From: Phycisphaerales bacterium
Lineage (GTDB): Bacteria; Planctomycetota; Phycisphaerae; Phycisphaerales; UBA1924
NCBI GenBank assembly: GCA_020845755.1
Contig: JADLFE010000021.1
Coordinates: forward strand, 1 to 47,328
Direction of reading: 5' to 3'
Length of the DNA stretch: 47,328 nucleotides
Shown here: positions 29,924-39,766 of the stretch, in pieces
Numbering within the stretch: the first letter of the stretch is position 1
Layout: each line of letters opens with the position of its first letter
The notes under the pieces: model-generated
What the model was told of the DNA's origin: nothing
The model's database searches: none
What the model saw: only the letters and a program-made list of their open reading frames with translations
Made by a program: the position numbers and the translations under genes

Positions 29924-31900
29924 ATGAAGTGGCGGCGGAGCGCGGTGTCGCTGGGTATGACGTTGGTGGCGTCGATCTGTGGAGCGCTGATCGGGGCGTG
30001 CGAGTCCTCAGAGCCCGTAAAGGCCAAGGAGGTCAAGCCGCTCGTGGTGCGCGACGTGCCCGATCTGCTGCGCGAGACGATCGGGGCACAGACGACGTTT
30101 GCCGGCGTTGATCCGACGTTGGTGTCGGGCTATGGGCTGGTAGTGGGCCTGCGCGGCACGGGTGGGCAGAACATCCCGGACCGCATCGCGGCGACGATGG
30201 AGCGCCAGATGGGCCTGAACGGCATCGGGCGTGGGAATGAACTGAAGGGCACGCCGCTGGACGGAAAATCGCCGCGGGACGTGCTGCGAGATCCGAACGT
30301 GGCGGTGGTATTGGTGACGGCATCGATCCCGCCGGGTGCGCCGCAGGGGTCGACATTTGATGTGTATGTGCAGGCCGTCAACGCGACGAGTTTGGAAGGC
30401 GGCACGCTGTGGACGACCGAGTTGCGACTGGGCCTGGCGAACACGTTCGGGCAGGTGCAACCGCAGAAGTTGGCAGAGTCTCGCGGGCCGGTCTTCGTGA
30501 ATCCCTTCATCGATCCGACGAAGATGACGCGGACCTCGGGGCGGATCTTGAACGGCGGGCTGGTGACGTCGCCTTTCAAGGTTGAGATCAGGCTGGACAA
30601 CGAGTCGCACGCGGTGGCGCGGTCGATGGTGTCGTCGATCAACTCGCGGTTTCCAGAGGGGGCCGGCGACCGCGAGCCGACGGCGATCGGGCGGACCGGG
30701 AGCAGCATCGCGGTTCGGGTTCCGGCGGCGTACCGGGACAAGCCGGCGGAGTTTCTGGACCTGCTTCGGGCCGTGCGGGTGGACGATCGCACGCCGATCG
30801 AGGACGTGGCGCGGCGGTATGTAGATGGGTTCAAGAACCAGCCCGGGCTGTCGAACGAGTTTTCGCTGTGCCTGGAGGCGTTGGGCCCCAAGGCGCTGCC
30901 GTTCATCCGCGACCTGTACGACTATTCGGAACTGGGCCCCCAGTTCGGGGCGTTGCGGGCGGGGGCGAAACTGGGAGACGCGCGGGCGGCAGTGTTCCTT
31001 AAGAAGATGGCGAAGGAGGGGAGTCAGCCGATCCGGCCGCGGGCGATCGCACTCCTGGCGGAACTCGACGCGGGCCCCACGATCGACGTGGCGCTGCGTG
31101 AGATCATCGCGGAATCGGACAATCTGCTCGAGCGTGTGGCGGCGTATGAAGGCTTGGCCAAGCGGGCGGAGGCGGCGATGCTGGCCCGGTTCGTGCGGCA
31201 ACTCCGGGAGCGTGAGGACAATCTGGCGGAGCAGATTCCCTTTGCGTATCTCGAAGCCAGATCACAACTTGTGCTTCCGGGCGGGGGATTGCAGGGGCTC
31301 GCGCGTGTGCCGATCCGGAGCAAGGCGGGGCGTGTGAAGTACTTCGTGGACGTCGTGCCATTCGGCAAGCCCATGGTCTATGTGACACAGGCGCGCGTGC
31401 CGCGGATCGTGCTGTTTGGCGAACGGGCGGAGTTGAAGAGGCCGGTGTTTGCGTCCGCGTGGTCGGACCGGTTCATGCTGGACGGTGGAAGCCCGGGCGA
31501 GCCGATCAAGTTGTACTACCTCGACGAGCGCACGGGCGAACCGACCAAGGGCACGGTCGAGCCCTCGCTGGCGCTGCTGACGGAATATCTGGGGCGTGAG
31601 ACGACGGCGTCGGACCCGCGGGCTGGGCTTGGCATGACCTACAGCGAGGTAGTGGGCACGCTGTATTCGCTGCAGAAGTCGGGCGCGACGCCGGCGGCGT
31701 TCGCGACCGAGCAGGACCGCCTGATGAGCGAACTCTTGTCGGCCCAGCAGGCGTCGCGGGTCAAAGACCGCCCGGAAACGCCGGATGATGTGCCGGAGTT
31801 GACGGTATTCGACACGGGCACGGTTCGTCCGACCGGCCTGGACGAACAGCCGGACGTGAAGCCGACGATCACGCCGATTGCGCCGCCAAAGCGCGAATGA
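29924..31900 (+). CDS. FlgI (flagellar P-ring)-like lipoprotein with long C-terminal extension
   Basis: The 658-residue product has a lipoprotein signal (MKWRRSAVSLGMTLVASICG, lipobox LIGAC). Residues about 45-290 resemble FlgI: LVSGYGLVVGLRGTGGQNIP, VAVVLVTASIPPGAPQGSTF, DVYVQAVNATSLEGGTLWTT EL, FVNPFID, GRILNGGLV. FlgI forms the flagellar P-ring around the rod. Here the last two-thirds of the protein is different: a helical, HEAT-like stretch (FIRDLYDYSELGPQFGALRA, ARAAVFLKKMAKEG, IRPRAIALLAELDAG, LERVAAYEGLAKRAEAAM), then a beta-rich domain and a Pro/Thr tail. FlgI is about 350-370 residues and is not a lipoprotein. No other flagellar genes are present. The ATG at 29924 has GGAG 6 nt upstream. 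A role in an envelope ring or pore is a guess. Confidence 0.82.
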   Translation: MKWRRSAVSLGMTLVASICGALIGACESSEPVKAKEVKPLVVRDVPDLLRETIGAQTTFAGVDPTLVSGYGLVVGLRGTGGQNIPDRIAATMERQMGLNGIGRGNELKGTPLDGKSPRDVLRDPNVAVVLVTASIPPGAPQGSTFDVYVQAVNATSLEGGTLWTTELRLGLANTFGQVQPQKLAESRGPVFVNPFIDPTKMTRTSGRILNGGLVTSPFKVEIRLDNESHAVARSMVSSINSRFPEGAGDREPTAIGRTGSSIAVRVPAAYRDKPAEFLDLLRAVRVDDRTPIEDVARRYVDGFKNQPGLSNEFSLCLEALGPKALPFIRDLYDYSELGPQFGALRAGAKLGDARAAVFLKKMAKEGSQPIRPRAIALLAELDAGPTIDVALREIIAESDNLLERVAAYEGLAKRAEAAMLARFVRQLREREDNLAEQIPFAYLEARSQLVLPGGGLQGLARVPIRSKAGRVKYFVDVVPFGKPMVYVTQARVPRIVLFGERAELKRPVFASAWSDRFMLDGGSPGEPIKLYYLDERTGEPTKGTVEPSLALLTEYLGRETTASDPRAGLGMTYSEVVGTLYSLQKSGATPAAFATEQDRLMSELLSAQQASRVKDRPETPDDVPELTVFDTGTVRPTGLDEQPDVKPTITPIAPPKRE

Positions 31901-31950
31901 GCGGGGGGTGTCGAGCGGCGTTCGAATAGACGCGGAATACTCGCGGACGG

Positions 31951-32024
31951 GCATGGTTTCCGCTACCATGCGGAGCGCCCGCTCGATGCGGGATGGCGAT
32001 GGATCGCCTGGACGAGGATCGTCC
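31951..32024 (+). other. Three consecutive hairpins in the smc leader
   Basis: GCATGGT/ACCATGC (31951-31957 with 31965-31971), GGCGA/TCGCC (31995-31999 with 32004-32008) and GGACGA/TCGTCC (32010-32015 with 32019-32024) follow each other between the FlgI-like stop and the smc AGGAGG site (32035-32040). No T-run follows them, so they are not standard terminators. Confidence 0.5.
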
Positions 32025-32050
32025 AATGGGCGACAGGAGGTTGCCGCGGT

Positions 32051-35000
32051 ATGCGTTTGGCCAAGCTCACTCTCAACGGCTTCAAGTCGTTCGCCGATTC
32101 GGCTGAGTTCACCTTCGATCGCGACATCACCGGCATTGTCGGGCCCAACGGGTGCGGCAAGAGCAACGTCGTGGACGCGATCAAGTGGGTGCTGGGCGAG
32201 CGCTCGAGCAAGAGTCTTCGCGGCACGGAGATGCTGGACGTGATCTTCGCGGGTTCGGCGGCGCGCAAGCCGTCGGGCATGGCGAGTGTGACGCTCACGT
32301 TCCAGAATCCGGTGCTGGAGGAAGGCATCGGGCAACGGGCATCAGGCATCGGCGAGGCGGATGGCGAGGCGGATAAAGACGAAGGCACTCGCCAGATGGC
32401 ACGTAGTGCGGGGGAAGAGAAGACAGGAGAGGCAATCGGAGAGGCGGACACGGGCGCCGGCGAGACGAAGACCGAAGATCCCGTGGCGAGCGCGGAGGTC
32501 GCGGTTGTCGAGGCGCATGTTCGTGGCAAGCGCGGGCTCCCGATCGATGCCGACATCGTCGAGGTTGAGCGGCGTCTGTATCGCGACGGCACGAGCAAGT
32601 ACCTGATCAACGGGCGCGTGGCGCGCCTGCGCGACATCCGTGACCTGTTCCTCGACACCGGCATCGGCGCCGACGCGTATTCGATCATCGAGCAGGGCAA
32701 GGTCGACGCGATGCTCCTGGCCAATCCCCAAGAACGCCGCACGATCTTCGAGGAAGCGGCGGGGATCGCCAAGTACAAGCAGCGCCGGCTAGAGGCGCAG
32801 CGCAAACTCGATCGAACGCAGGTCAACCTGACGCAAGCACGCGACGAACTGGATTCGACGGAGCGCCGTCTGCGGCTGGTCCGTGGCCAGGCGGCCAAGG
32901 CACGCAAGTTCCAGTCGTTGGACCTTGAACTCCGCTCGTGGCGGATGGCGTTGGCGTTTGAGAGTTATGACGACCTCCGCCAACGGCTCGAAGGACTGAC
33001 ATCGCAGCAGGCGCATCTTGACGCGACACGTCAGGAAGTGACGCGATCACTCTCCGAGATCGAGGCGCAGAAGCAGGAACTTGATCTTCGTGTCCATGAG
33101 GCGATCGAGGAACTGAAGAACGCGGAGCATGAGCGGCTTTCGGCCGAGCATGAACGCGAGCATGCGACGCAACGGCGAGAGATGACGCAGCGGGCGCTGG
33201 AGGGCGCCGAGGCGCGGCTGGTGTCGGACGCGAAGCAACTCGAGTCGTTGGCCTCGCGACTGGCGGAGACGGAGACGGCGGCCATCGAGCAGCGGGAGAC
33301 GGTCGCGGCGATGGCCGAGCGGCTTGGCGAGTGCGAGCGGACGTTGGCGGCGGCGACGGGCGAGCGTGCGAGCGTGATGTCTGAACTGACCGAGCGGCGA
33401 TCGCAGGTCGGCGAGCGGCGGGCTCGGGCGTCGCAGATCGATCGCGAGCGGGCGGTGCTCCAAGCGTCGATCCAGGCCGAAGAGCGCCGTGCCGATGCGG
33501 TGCGCGAGCAGTGCGATCGCCTCGCGGCCAAGGGCGAACTGCTGGGAACGGAAGCGGCGTCGATCGAAGAGCAGGCGGTGCGTGCCGCGGCGCTTCTCGA
33601 TGCGGCGCGCGACCAGATCGCGTCGTCGCAGAAGCAACTCGTCGAGCACGACGAGCGTCTGGCGCACCTGGCCAGCGGGCGGCGCGAACGGGCGGCGGCG
33701 GTGGCGGAACTCGAACAGGAGTCCGTGAGGCTCGAGTCGCGGCGGGCGACGCTGCGCGAGATGGCGCAGGCGCGGGTTGGATACGCGCAGGTGGTTCGGG
33801 AGGTTCTCGATGCACGCGATCGCGGCGAGGCGTTTGCGCGGGTTGTGGCTCCGCTTGCGGAGTTGATTCAGACCGAGCCGGGGCACGAGGCGGCGGTCGA
33901 GAGCGCGCTCGGGCCTCTCTTGCAGGCGCTGGTGGTGCCGACGTTGGCGGATCTTCCGCCGGCGGAGGAACTGGCGAAACTGCGCGGGCGTGCGACGTTT
34001 ATCGCGATGGAGTCGGTGGGCGTGGCGACGGGCGTGATCGCAACGGAAGCGCTGGAAGTGTTCAGCGCCGGGCGCATGACGCGCCTGCGTGAGATGGTGA
34101 AGCCGCGAGGCGACGGCGCGGAGCCCGCGAAGATCGACTCGCTGCTCGATCGCGTGCTTGGATCGACGCTTGTGGTTGAGCACGCGGACGCGGCGATGTT
34201 GCTGGGCGCATCGCTCGGCACGCCGGCGCGGTTCGTGACGCGTGACGGCCTGGTTCTTGAGGCCGACGGCCGGGTGATCGCCGGACCGCTGGGCGCGGGC
34301 GAAGAGGGCGGATTGCTCCAGCGTCGCGGCGAGCTTGAGCATCTCGATACGGTGCTCAACGAACTTGCGGTGAGGCTGGACGCGGCGCGGGCCGAACTTG
34401 CGTCGGTGGACGGCGAGGCGGCGGCGCTCAATAAGCAGGCCAGCGAATTGCGATCGCGCCTGGCGGGCGAGCAGCGACAGTTCGCGGCGGATCAGGCGAG
34501 GTTGGAGCGTCTCGACGCCGACGCGGCCCGCGCCAAGCGTGAGCACCGTCAGAGCAGCGAGGAACTCGCGCAACTCCGCCAGCGCATCGCGAAGATCGAG
34601 AGCGATCGAACCGGGCTGCGTGAGCGGGCCGAGAGCCTGGCACGCCTTCACGACGAGCAGGTGCGCGAAGTCGAGCAGCTCGAATCGGGGTTGGGCGAAT
34701 TGACGCGGGCCAGCGAGGCGGCCGCGGAGCGGATGACCAGCGCGAAGGTCGAGGTAGGCAGACTCGCGGAGCAGGTACAGAACGCGCGGCGCGAGGCGAG
34801 CCGCCTCGAGATGACGCGCGACGACCTGATGCGCCAGCAGCGTGACCTTGCGGCCCACGTCGAGCAGGCGAAGGCGTCGATCGAGCACCACCGGGAGGTG
34901 GCGGCCGAATCGGTGGCGCGGATCGACGTCGCGACGCGGAACGAGGCGACGTGGAAGCAGCGCGTCGAGGAGATGCGCGGGCAGGTCGAGGGCGTGCAAC

Positions 35001-36151
35001 GGGAAGCGCTGGAGGTGGGCGAGCGGGTCGCGAACGTGCGCACGCAGGCGCAGAGCGTCGAGCGCGACTGGCACAGCCTCGAGGTCGCGCGGCGCGAGCT
35101 TGAAATCAAGCGTGAGAATCTCGAAGAGCGCACCCAGGAAGACGTCGGCATCGATCTGGCGTTTGAGTACTCGGACTACCGCGAGGTCATGCGCGAGGGC
35201 GTCACACGGATTGCAGTCGAGGAAGCCCAGCGGCAGGTCGACACGCTGCGAGAGCAGGTGCGTTCACTCGGCAGCGTCAACCTCGACGCGATCGGCGAGG
35301 AGTCTCATCTCTCGGCGCAGAACGATGAATTGGTGCGACAGGTTGCCGACCTCGACGCTGCGAAGGTGCAACTCGAGGACCTCATCGCCAAGTTGAACGA
35401 GGTAAGCCGCACGCTGTTCGCGGAGGTGTTCGAGCGAATCCGCGAGAATTTCGGCGGCCAGGACGGCATGTTCCGGCGTCTCTTTGGCGGCGGGCGTGCG
35501 GAAGTGCGCCTGATGGGGCTCGTAAAGGAGGTCGAGGGACCAACGGGAATCGAGCGAGTGCAGACCGACGAGATCGACGTGCTCGAGTCGGGCGTCGAGG
35601 TCATCGCCAAGCCGCCTGGCAAGGAGCCACGCTCGATCAGCCAGCTTTCGGGCGGCGAGAAGACGCTGACGGCGGTGGCTCTCCTGATGGCGATCTTCCG
35701 CTCCAAGCCTTCGTGCTTCTGCGTCCTGGACGAGGTCGATGCGGCGCTCGACGAGGGCAACGTCACGCGGTTTGCAAGCGTGATCCGCCAGTTCACCGAT
35801 CGCTCTCGCTTCATCGTGATCACGCACAACAAGCGAACAATGCAGACGACGGATCAACTGTTCGGCGTGACGATGCAGGAGCGCGGCGTGTCGAAGCGCG
35901 TCAGCGTCCGCTTCGAGCAGGTAGGCAAGGACGGACAGATTCACGGCACGAGCGAAGGAAAGAGCGACGCACGGGCAGATGGCACGCGACCCGGCGTGGC
36001 GGTCTCGCAGGCCGAACCGGCCGCGGTGGCGGTTGCGCCGACCAATGCGCCAGTGATCGAGGCACCGAGGGCGAAGAAGAAGGTCGGCTCGCTCCGCGAC
36101 GCGCTCGCGCAGATGCGTGAAGGTGCGAGCGAGCAGGCGAAGTTGAACTAG
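32051..36151 (+). CDS. smc: Chromosome segregation protein SMC
   Basis: The 1366-residue SMC ATPase organises and separates chromosomes, normally with ScpA/ScpB. Seen: Walker [21 protein letters not shown] near residue 30, [10 protein letters not shown], long coiled coils, a hinge near residues 600-700 ([20 protein letters not shown] to [20 protein letters not shown]), the second coil, the signature [20 protein letters not shown] near 1198, and Walker [16 protein letters not shown]. It is longer than the usual 1150-1200 residues. Residues about 90-157 are a low-complexity Gly/Glu/Ala/Asp-rich insertion between the beta strand TLTFQN and the [20 protein letters not shown] region, and there is a disordered C-terminal tail of about 70 residues. 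AGGAGG lies 10 nt before the ATG. No scpA/scpB here. Confidence 0.96.
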   Translation: MRLAKLTLNGFKSFADSAEFTFDRDITGIVGPNGCGKSNVVDAIKWVLGERSSKSLRGTEMLDVIFAGSAARKPSGMASVTLTFQNPVLEEGIGQRASGIGEADGEADKDEGTRQMARSAGEEKTGEAIGEADTGAGETKTEDPVASAEVAVVEAHVRGKRGLPIDADIVEVERRLYRDGTSKYLINGRVARLRDIRDLFLDTGIGADAYSIIEQGKVDAMLLANPQERRTIFEEAAGIAKYKQRRLEAQRKLDRTQVNLTQARDELDSTERRLRLVRGQAAKARKFQSLDLELRSWRMALAFESYDDLRQRLEGLTSQQAHLDATRQEVTRSLSEIEAQKQELDLRVHEAIEELKNAEHERLSAEHEREHATQRREMTQRALEGAEARLVSDAKQLESLASRLAETETAAIEQRETVAAMAERLGECERTLAAATGERASVMSELTERRSQVGERRARASQIDRERAVLQASIQAEERRADAVREQCDRLAAKGELLGTEAASIEEQAVRAAALLDAARDQIASSQKQLVEHDERLAHLASGRRERAAAVAELEQESVRLESRRATLREMAQARVGYAQVVREVLDARDRGEAFARVVAPLAELIQTEPGHEAAVESALGPLLQALVVPTLADLPPAEELAKLRGRATFIAMESVGVATGVIATEALEVFSAGRMTRLREMVKPRGDGAEPAKIDSLLDRVLGSTLVVEHADAAMLLGASLGTPARFVTRDGLVLEADGRVIAGPLGAGEEGGLLQRRGELEHLDTVLNELAVRLDAARAELASVDGEAAALNKQASELRSRLAGEQRQFAADQARLERLDADAARAKREHRQSSEELAQLRQRIAKIESDRTGLRERAESLARLHDEQVREVEQLESGLGELTRASEAAAERMTSAKVEVGRLAEQVQNARREASRLEMTRDDLMRQQRDLAAHVEQAKASIEHHREVAAESVARIDVATRNEATWKQRVEEMRGQVEGVQREALEVGERVANVRTQAQSVERDWHSLEVARRELEIKRENLEERTQEDVGIDLAFEYSDYREVMREGVTRIAVEEAQRQVDTLREQVRSLGSVNLDAIGEESHLSAQNDELVRQVADLDAAKVQLEDLIAKLNEVSRTLFAEVFERIRENFGGQDGMFRRLFGGGRAEVRLMGLVKEVEGPTGIERVQTDEIDVLESGVEVIAKPPGKEPRSISQLSGGEKTLTAVALLMAIFRSKPSCFCVLDEVDAALDEGNVTRFASVIRQFTDRSRFIVITHNKRTMQTTDQLFGVTMQERGVSKRVSVRFEQVGKDGQIHGTSEGKSDARADGTRPGVAVSQAEPAAVAVAPTNAPVIEAPRAKKKVGSLRDALAQMREGASEQAKLN
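32324..32374. repeat. Repeat array inside the smc insertion
   Basis: Four 7-base units GGCATCG, GGCAACG, GGCATCA, GGCATCG (32324-32351) run into two perfect copies of GGCGAGGCGGAT (32351-32362 and 32363-32374). The reading frame is kept; the second part encodes GEAD twice. The array marks the start of the low-complexity insertion in SMC. Confidence 0.9.
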
Positions 36152-36278
36152 GGATTCACGAAGCGACGGGGTGTTCTGCACGTCACCGGCTACACTCGTG
36201 ATCAGCATCCCGAGGCTGTTGACGCGCGCACAGAACCGTCAGCACCGCTTGGCCACGTTGCTCCGATCGCCACTGGTG

Positions 36279-37559
36279 TTATGGCTCCAGGAATTCGCCG
36301 ATGATCGCACCGACGGCCTGATCGGCCGCACCAGCGGCGTCGAGGCCCGCGTTGGTCGCGACCAGCACGGCAAAGTCCTTCTTGGGCGCGATCCAAACGA
36401 CGCAGAACCACATGGTGTTCGAGCCCGAGTGCGTGAGTACCCGCCCGTCGGCCCATGGCCTGCTCGCCACGCCCCAGCCCATCGCGTAGCCCGACGTATC
36501 GGTGTTCTTCATGCCCGCGCCCTCGCCGTCAATCGCCTGATGGAGTTTGGTCATCGAGGGTTTGCTGACGAGCTCGAATGCGGCATCGTCGGCCGGTTTG
36601 GCGTCGAGCAGCGCACGATCGGCCCGCGCGTGCAGCGCCACAAAGCGGGCCCAGTCTGGCAGGCTCATGTGGACCGTGCCAGCCGGCCCGATCGCGGGAG
36701 GGTTGTCGGCGCTGGGCCCCGGCACGGCGGGCATGAGGGTGTCGCGTTTGCCCATATGCCCGCGCGGCTGATCGACCTGGATCGCGGAGCCGGGCGCACC
36801 GAAGCCAGCGCTGGTGATCCCGAGCGGCGCGAAGAGTTCGTCGCGCATCAAGTCTTCCCACGCCTTGCCGGTCACTTTCTCGGCCATCGCGCCGGCAACG
36901 GCGAAGTTCTGGTTGGAATAGACGAACTTGGTGCCTGGCTCGTATTCTGGCGCGACGATGCACATGCCGTCGAGGAGTTGCAGGCGCTGCGCGGTCGGAG
37001 TGCCCTCGCGCCGGAAGAGTGTGGCCCAGAGATCGTTCGGTGTTTCGCGCGGGAAACCACCGCGGTTGGTGAGGAGTTGGTCGAGGCGCGCCGAACGGAA
37101 CTTCTCGTGTATGGCGGGGCGGTCGGCGAAGACCTGGCCGAGAGTCATGTCCCAGCGCAAGACGCCGCGATCGACGAGGCGGGCGATCATGGTCGCGGTC
37201 ATCGCCTTGGTGCAAGAGCCGAGGTGGAACTTGTCGTTGATCGTGACTTCGTCAATGGCGGTGACGTCGCGCACGCCGGCACAGCCCTGGGCGAGGATCT
37301 GGCCATCTTTGATCGCAACGGCGGCGAGGGCGGGGATGGAGGCCTTGTCGCGAATGGGAAGGAGGAGATCGTGGAGGTCCTTGGGAGCGGCGATCGCAGC
37401 CGGGGTTGGCTGCCCGGCCGCGGGCTGAGACTTCTTTGAGGCGGCGGACTGTGCGGAGGTGGATAGAGAGAAGATCACGAGCATGATCGCGATCGAGGTG
37501 GTGGGCGACAAACGCGCAACACGTGCGGCGAAATGACGGGAATATGATGCGTGGAGCAT
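36279..37559 (-). CDS. Secreted serine beta-lactamase-like hydrolase (class C fold)
   Basis: The 426-residue product has an N-terminal signal region (hydrophobic IAIMLVIFSLSTSAQSA) and a beta-lactamase/transpeptidase-like domain. KFHLGSCTKAMTATMIARLV near residue 113 carries the S-x-x-K pair (Ser-Cys-Thr-Lys), FVYSNQNFAVAGAMAEKVTG the Y-x-N motif, and LTHSGSNTMWFC the third motif (H-S-G in place of K-T-G, as in esterase EstB and D-aminopeptidase relatives). A true antibiotic-resistance role is unlikely; such proteins are often esterases or peptidases. The ATG at 37559 has no good ribosome binding site, and an in-frame ATG at 37484 also precedes the hydrophobic core. It stands alone on the minus strand, 121 bp from pyrD. 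Confidence 0.87.
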   Translation of the reverse strand: MLHASYSRHFAARVARLSPTTSIAIMLVIFSLSTSAQSAASKKSQPAAGQPTPAAIAAPKDLHDLLLPIRDKASIPALAAVAIKDGQILAQGCAGVRDVTAIDEVTINDKFHLGSCTKAMTATMIARLVDRGVLRWDMTLGQVFADRPAIHEKFRSARLDQLLTNRGGFPRETPNDLWATLFRREGTPTAQRLQLLDGMCIVAPEYEPGTKFVYSNQNFAVAGAMAEKVTGKAWEDLMRDELFAPLGITSAGFGAPGSAIQVDQPRGHMGKRDTLMPAVPGPSADNPPAIGPAGTVHMSLPDWARFVALHARADRALLDAKPADDAAFELVSKPSMTKLHQAIDGEGAGMKNTDTSGYAMGWGVASRPWADGRVLTHSGSNTMWFCVVWIAPKKDFAVLVATNAGLDAAGAADQAVGAIIGEFLEP

Positions 37560-37680
37560 GCTGGACTTTCTATGAAAGACGGTCGTTCACGTTGAGTGGA
37601 CATCCGCGCAACGGCGTTGCGGACAAGCGGAACACCCCCACCCTCGCTCCGCCGTCGGATTGGAATCTGGTTGAGTCTGC

Positions 37681-38661
37681 TTACTCCAATTTCACACCGC
37701 CGACCAGTTCCGTGATGCCGGTCGCGCCCTGCGCCCTGACCCACGTTTCCAGGCCAGCGGCCACTTTCAACGGCGAGCGGGGGTCAACAAAGAGCGACGT
37801 GCCCATCTCCACGGCGGATGCACCGGCGAGGATGAACTCCGCGGCGTCTTCCCACGAGAGCACGCCACCGATTCCGATGATGGGCGTGCCGGAGTCCTTC
37901 GCGACGGCGCGATAGCAATCATGAATAAGTTTGACAGCGATGGGATGGACCGCGGGTCCGGATAGGCCGCCGGTGATGTTGGCGAGGCGTGGGCGTCGTG
38001 TGTGGACATCGATCGCCATGGCGGGCATGGTGTTGGCGAGACAGATCGCATCGGCGCCGGGGCGCTGGTTCGGGCCGGCGGGCTGTGCGCCGGCGTCGAT
38101 GGCGGCCTTGGCGACGTCTTTGATCGCAAGCGGACCGTTGGCGATGGGGCTGAGTTTCACGAAGAGGCGGGCACGGCTGAGGACGGGGCGGAGCGATCGG
38201 ACGAGTTCCGACAGCGCTCGTGGGTCCGCGCCGAATTCGGTCCCTCCATGGACGTTCGGGCACGAGACATTCACCTCGACGGCCTGGATCGCATCGCAAT
38301 CGTCCATCGCGGCGGCAACGGCGACATAATCGTCGATCGAAAAGCCCGCGATCGACCCAATGACTGTCGTTGGAACACGCGCGACGCGCGGCGCGATATC
38401 GCGAGCAAAGGCGTCAACGCCGATGTTTGCCAGCCCGATCGCGTTCATCATGCCACAGCGGGTTTCGACGATTCGCCATGTGGCGTTGCCGTCGCGTGGA
38501 AGGCGGGTGATCGACTTGGTGACGACGGCGCCGACGCGTGAGAGATCGACTACGTCGTTCATCTCGTCGAGATAGCCGCAGGTTCCGGCCGCGAGGATGA
38601 CGGGGTTGCGGAGCGTGATGCCCGCGAGACTGACACTCAGGATGCCGGCGGGTGGATTCAC
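37681..38661 (-). CDS. pyrD: Dihydroorotate dehydrogenase (class 1)
   Basis: The FMN enzyme oxidises dihydroorotate to orotate in pyrimidine synthesis. Seen: SLAGITLRNPVILAAGTCGY, AVVTKSITRLPRDGN, CGMMNAIGLANIGVD, EVNVSCPNVHGG with the class 1 catalytic Cys nearby, LFVKLSPIANG with a phosphate-loop Lys, GGLSGPAVHPIAVKLIHDCY, and IIGIGGVLSWEDAAEFILAG ASAVEMGTSLF. Class 1B forms pair with PyrK, which is not in the window. The start is uncertain: I chose GTG at 38661, giving 326 residues; GTG at 38685 is an alternative. The open frame to 38820 overlaps the divergent TPR-YggX gene and has no family-like sequence. Confidence 0.94.
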   Translation of the reverse strand: MNPPAGILSVSLAGITLRNPVILAAGTCGYLDEMNDVVDLSRVGAVVTKSITRLPRDGNATWRIVETRCGMMNAIGLANIGVDAFARDIAPRVARVPTTVIGSIAGFSIDDYVAVAAAMDDCDAIQAVEVNVSCPNVHGGTEFGADPRALSELVRSLRPVLSRARLFVKLSPIANGPLAIKDVAKAAIDAGAQPAGPNQRPGADAICLANTMPAMAIDVHTRRPRLANITGGLSGPAVHPIAVKLIHDCYRAVAKDSGTPIIGIGGVLSWEDAAEFILAGASAVEMGTSLFVDPRSPLKVAAGLETWVRAQGATGITELVGGVKLE

Positions 38662-38782
38662 GATGAACAGGGTAGCGGATGGCACGGGAGGCGTGCGGAC
38701 TTCGCGGCGGGAGTGGAGTTGATCGTGGGACGCGACGCAGCGGCGTTTGCCCGCGCCGCACGGGCGGTTCCTATCATCGGGC

Positions 38783-39412
38783 ATGGACATTGAGCAGCGT
38801 ATCGCACAGTTTGAGAACATGGTTCAGGCCGATCCCGAGAACGACATGGCCCACTTTTCACTTGGGCGCGTGTATGCGGAGGCGGGGCGTGCGCGGGACG
38901 CGGCGGAGTCGTTCCTTCGCTGCTGCCAGATCAACCCCGCGATGTCGAAGGCTTATCAACTCGCGGGCGAGCAACTCATCGCGGCCGGCGACACGGCGAT
39001 CGCGGGCGAGGTGCTGACCAAAGGCTTCACGACCGCGGCGTCTCGCGGCGATCGCCTGCCCCAGAAGGCCATGGGCGATCTGTTGACAAAACTCGGCCTG
39101 CCCGTGCCGCAGGTCGGCGGGGCGGCGAGCGCGGTGGCCGATCTCGGCGGTGCGTTTGTGTGTAAGCGGACGGGACGGGCGGGAAGCAAAATGAATCGCC
39201 AGCCGTTCCGAGGGCCGGTCGGGGCGTGGATCTTTGAGAATATCTCGGCCCAGACGTGGGAGGAGTGGATCCGCCAGGGGACGAAGGTGATCAACGAGCT
39301 TCGCCTCGATCTTTCGCGCGATCAGGACGCCGCGACCTATGACCAGCACATGCGCGAATATCTGGGTATCGACGAGGCACTGCTGTCGGAGATCGAGAAA
39401 GGCAAGGCGTGA
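38783..39412 (+). CDS. TPR domain fused to a YggX-like Fe(2+)-trafficking domain
   Basis: The 209-residue protein begins with TPR-like helices (MDIEQRIAQFENMVQADPEN, DMAHFSLGRVYAEAGRARDA, SFLRCCQINPAMSKAYQLAG). From about residue 130 it resembles YggX, the small iron-trafficking protein: FVCKRTGRAGSKMNRQPFRG, GAWIFENISAQTWEEWIRQG, TKVINELRLDLSRDQDAATY, QHMREYLGI. The conserved Cys near the N-terminus of that domain (FVC) and W-x-x-W-x-x-x-x-T-x-x-I-N-E pattern are present. YggX protects Fe-S clusters and passes iron. A fused TPR part would add protein contacts. The ATG at 38783 is chosen over an upstream TTG because it starts the TPR. Its stop overlaps the next gene's GTG (GTGA), indicating translational coupling. 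Confidence 0.8.
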   Translation: MDIEQRIAQFENMVQADPENDMAHFSLGRVYAEAGRARDAAESFLRCCQINPAMSKAYQLAGEQLIAAGDTAIAGEVLTKGFTTAASRGDRLPQKAMGDLLTKLGLPVPQVGGAASAVADLGGAFVCKRTGRAGSKMNRQPFRGPVGAWIFENISAQTWEEWIRQGTKVINELRLDLSRDQDAATYDQHMREYLGIDEALLSEIEKGKA

Positions 39413-39753
39413 ACTACTACGAGATCTGGTGCGATCTGCGCGAGTCGCGGCGTGACCTTGAGTTCGTCAAGGCCGTGGAGCACTATCTCGATCACCTCAA
39501 ATCCCAGGGCAAACTGGACCACTGGCGGCTGACACGCCGGAAGTTCGGATTCGGGCCCGAAGGGCTCGGCGAGTTTCACATCTCGCTGGCGTTCAAGGAC
39601 CTGGCGCAACTGGACCATGCGCTCGATCTGGTCGCCACACGCACGGGCGAGGTGGAGCGCCTGCATCATCCGGTGTATTCGATGGTGACGAATTTCAGGT
39701 CGGCGCTGTATCGTGATTTTCCGGACGTGGTACGGGCGTCGGCGCACGCGTGA
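39409..39753 (+). CDS. DUF6614-like small protein
   Basis: A 114-residue soluble protein starting MNYYEIWCDLRESRRDLEFV, with KSQGKLDHWRLTRRKFGFGP EGLGEFHISLAF and LAQLDHALDLVATRTGEVER. It resembles a small family I recall as DUF6614, of unknown function; the fold looks like a ferredoxin-type alpha/beta sandwich. It starts with GTG overlapping the TPR-YggX stop, so it is probably translated with it. folK follows 13 bp later. No catalytic motif seen. Confidence 0.6.
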   Translation: MNYYEIWCDLRESRRDLEFVKAVEHYLDHLKSQGKLDHWRLTRRKFGFGPEGLGEFHISLAFKDLAQLDHALDLVATRTGEVERLHHPVYSMVTNFRSALYRDFPDVVRASAHA

Positions 39754-39766
39754 CGCATCACACTGC

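Noticed and set aside
33047..35074. 675-codon minus-strand frame within smc
   Set aside because: Shadow of the SMC coiled-coil region; composition dominated by R, L, H and P.
36279..37559. Antibiotic-resistance beta-lactamase
   Set aside because: The third motif is H-S-G, not K-T-G, and the protein resembles esterase/peptidase members of the fold; no resistance context.
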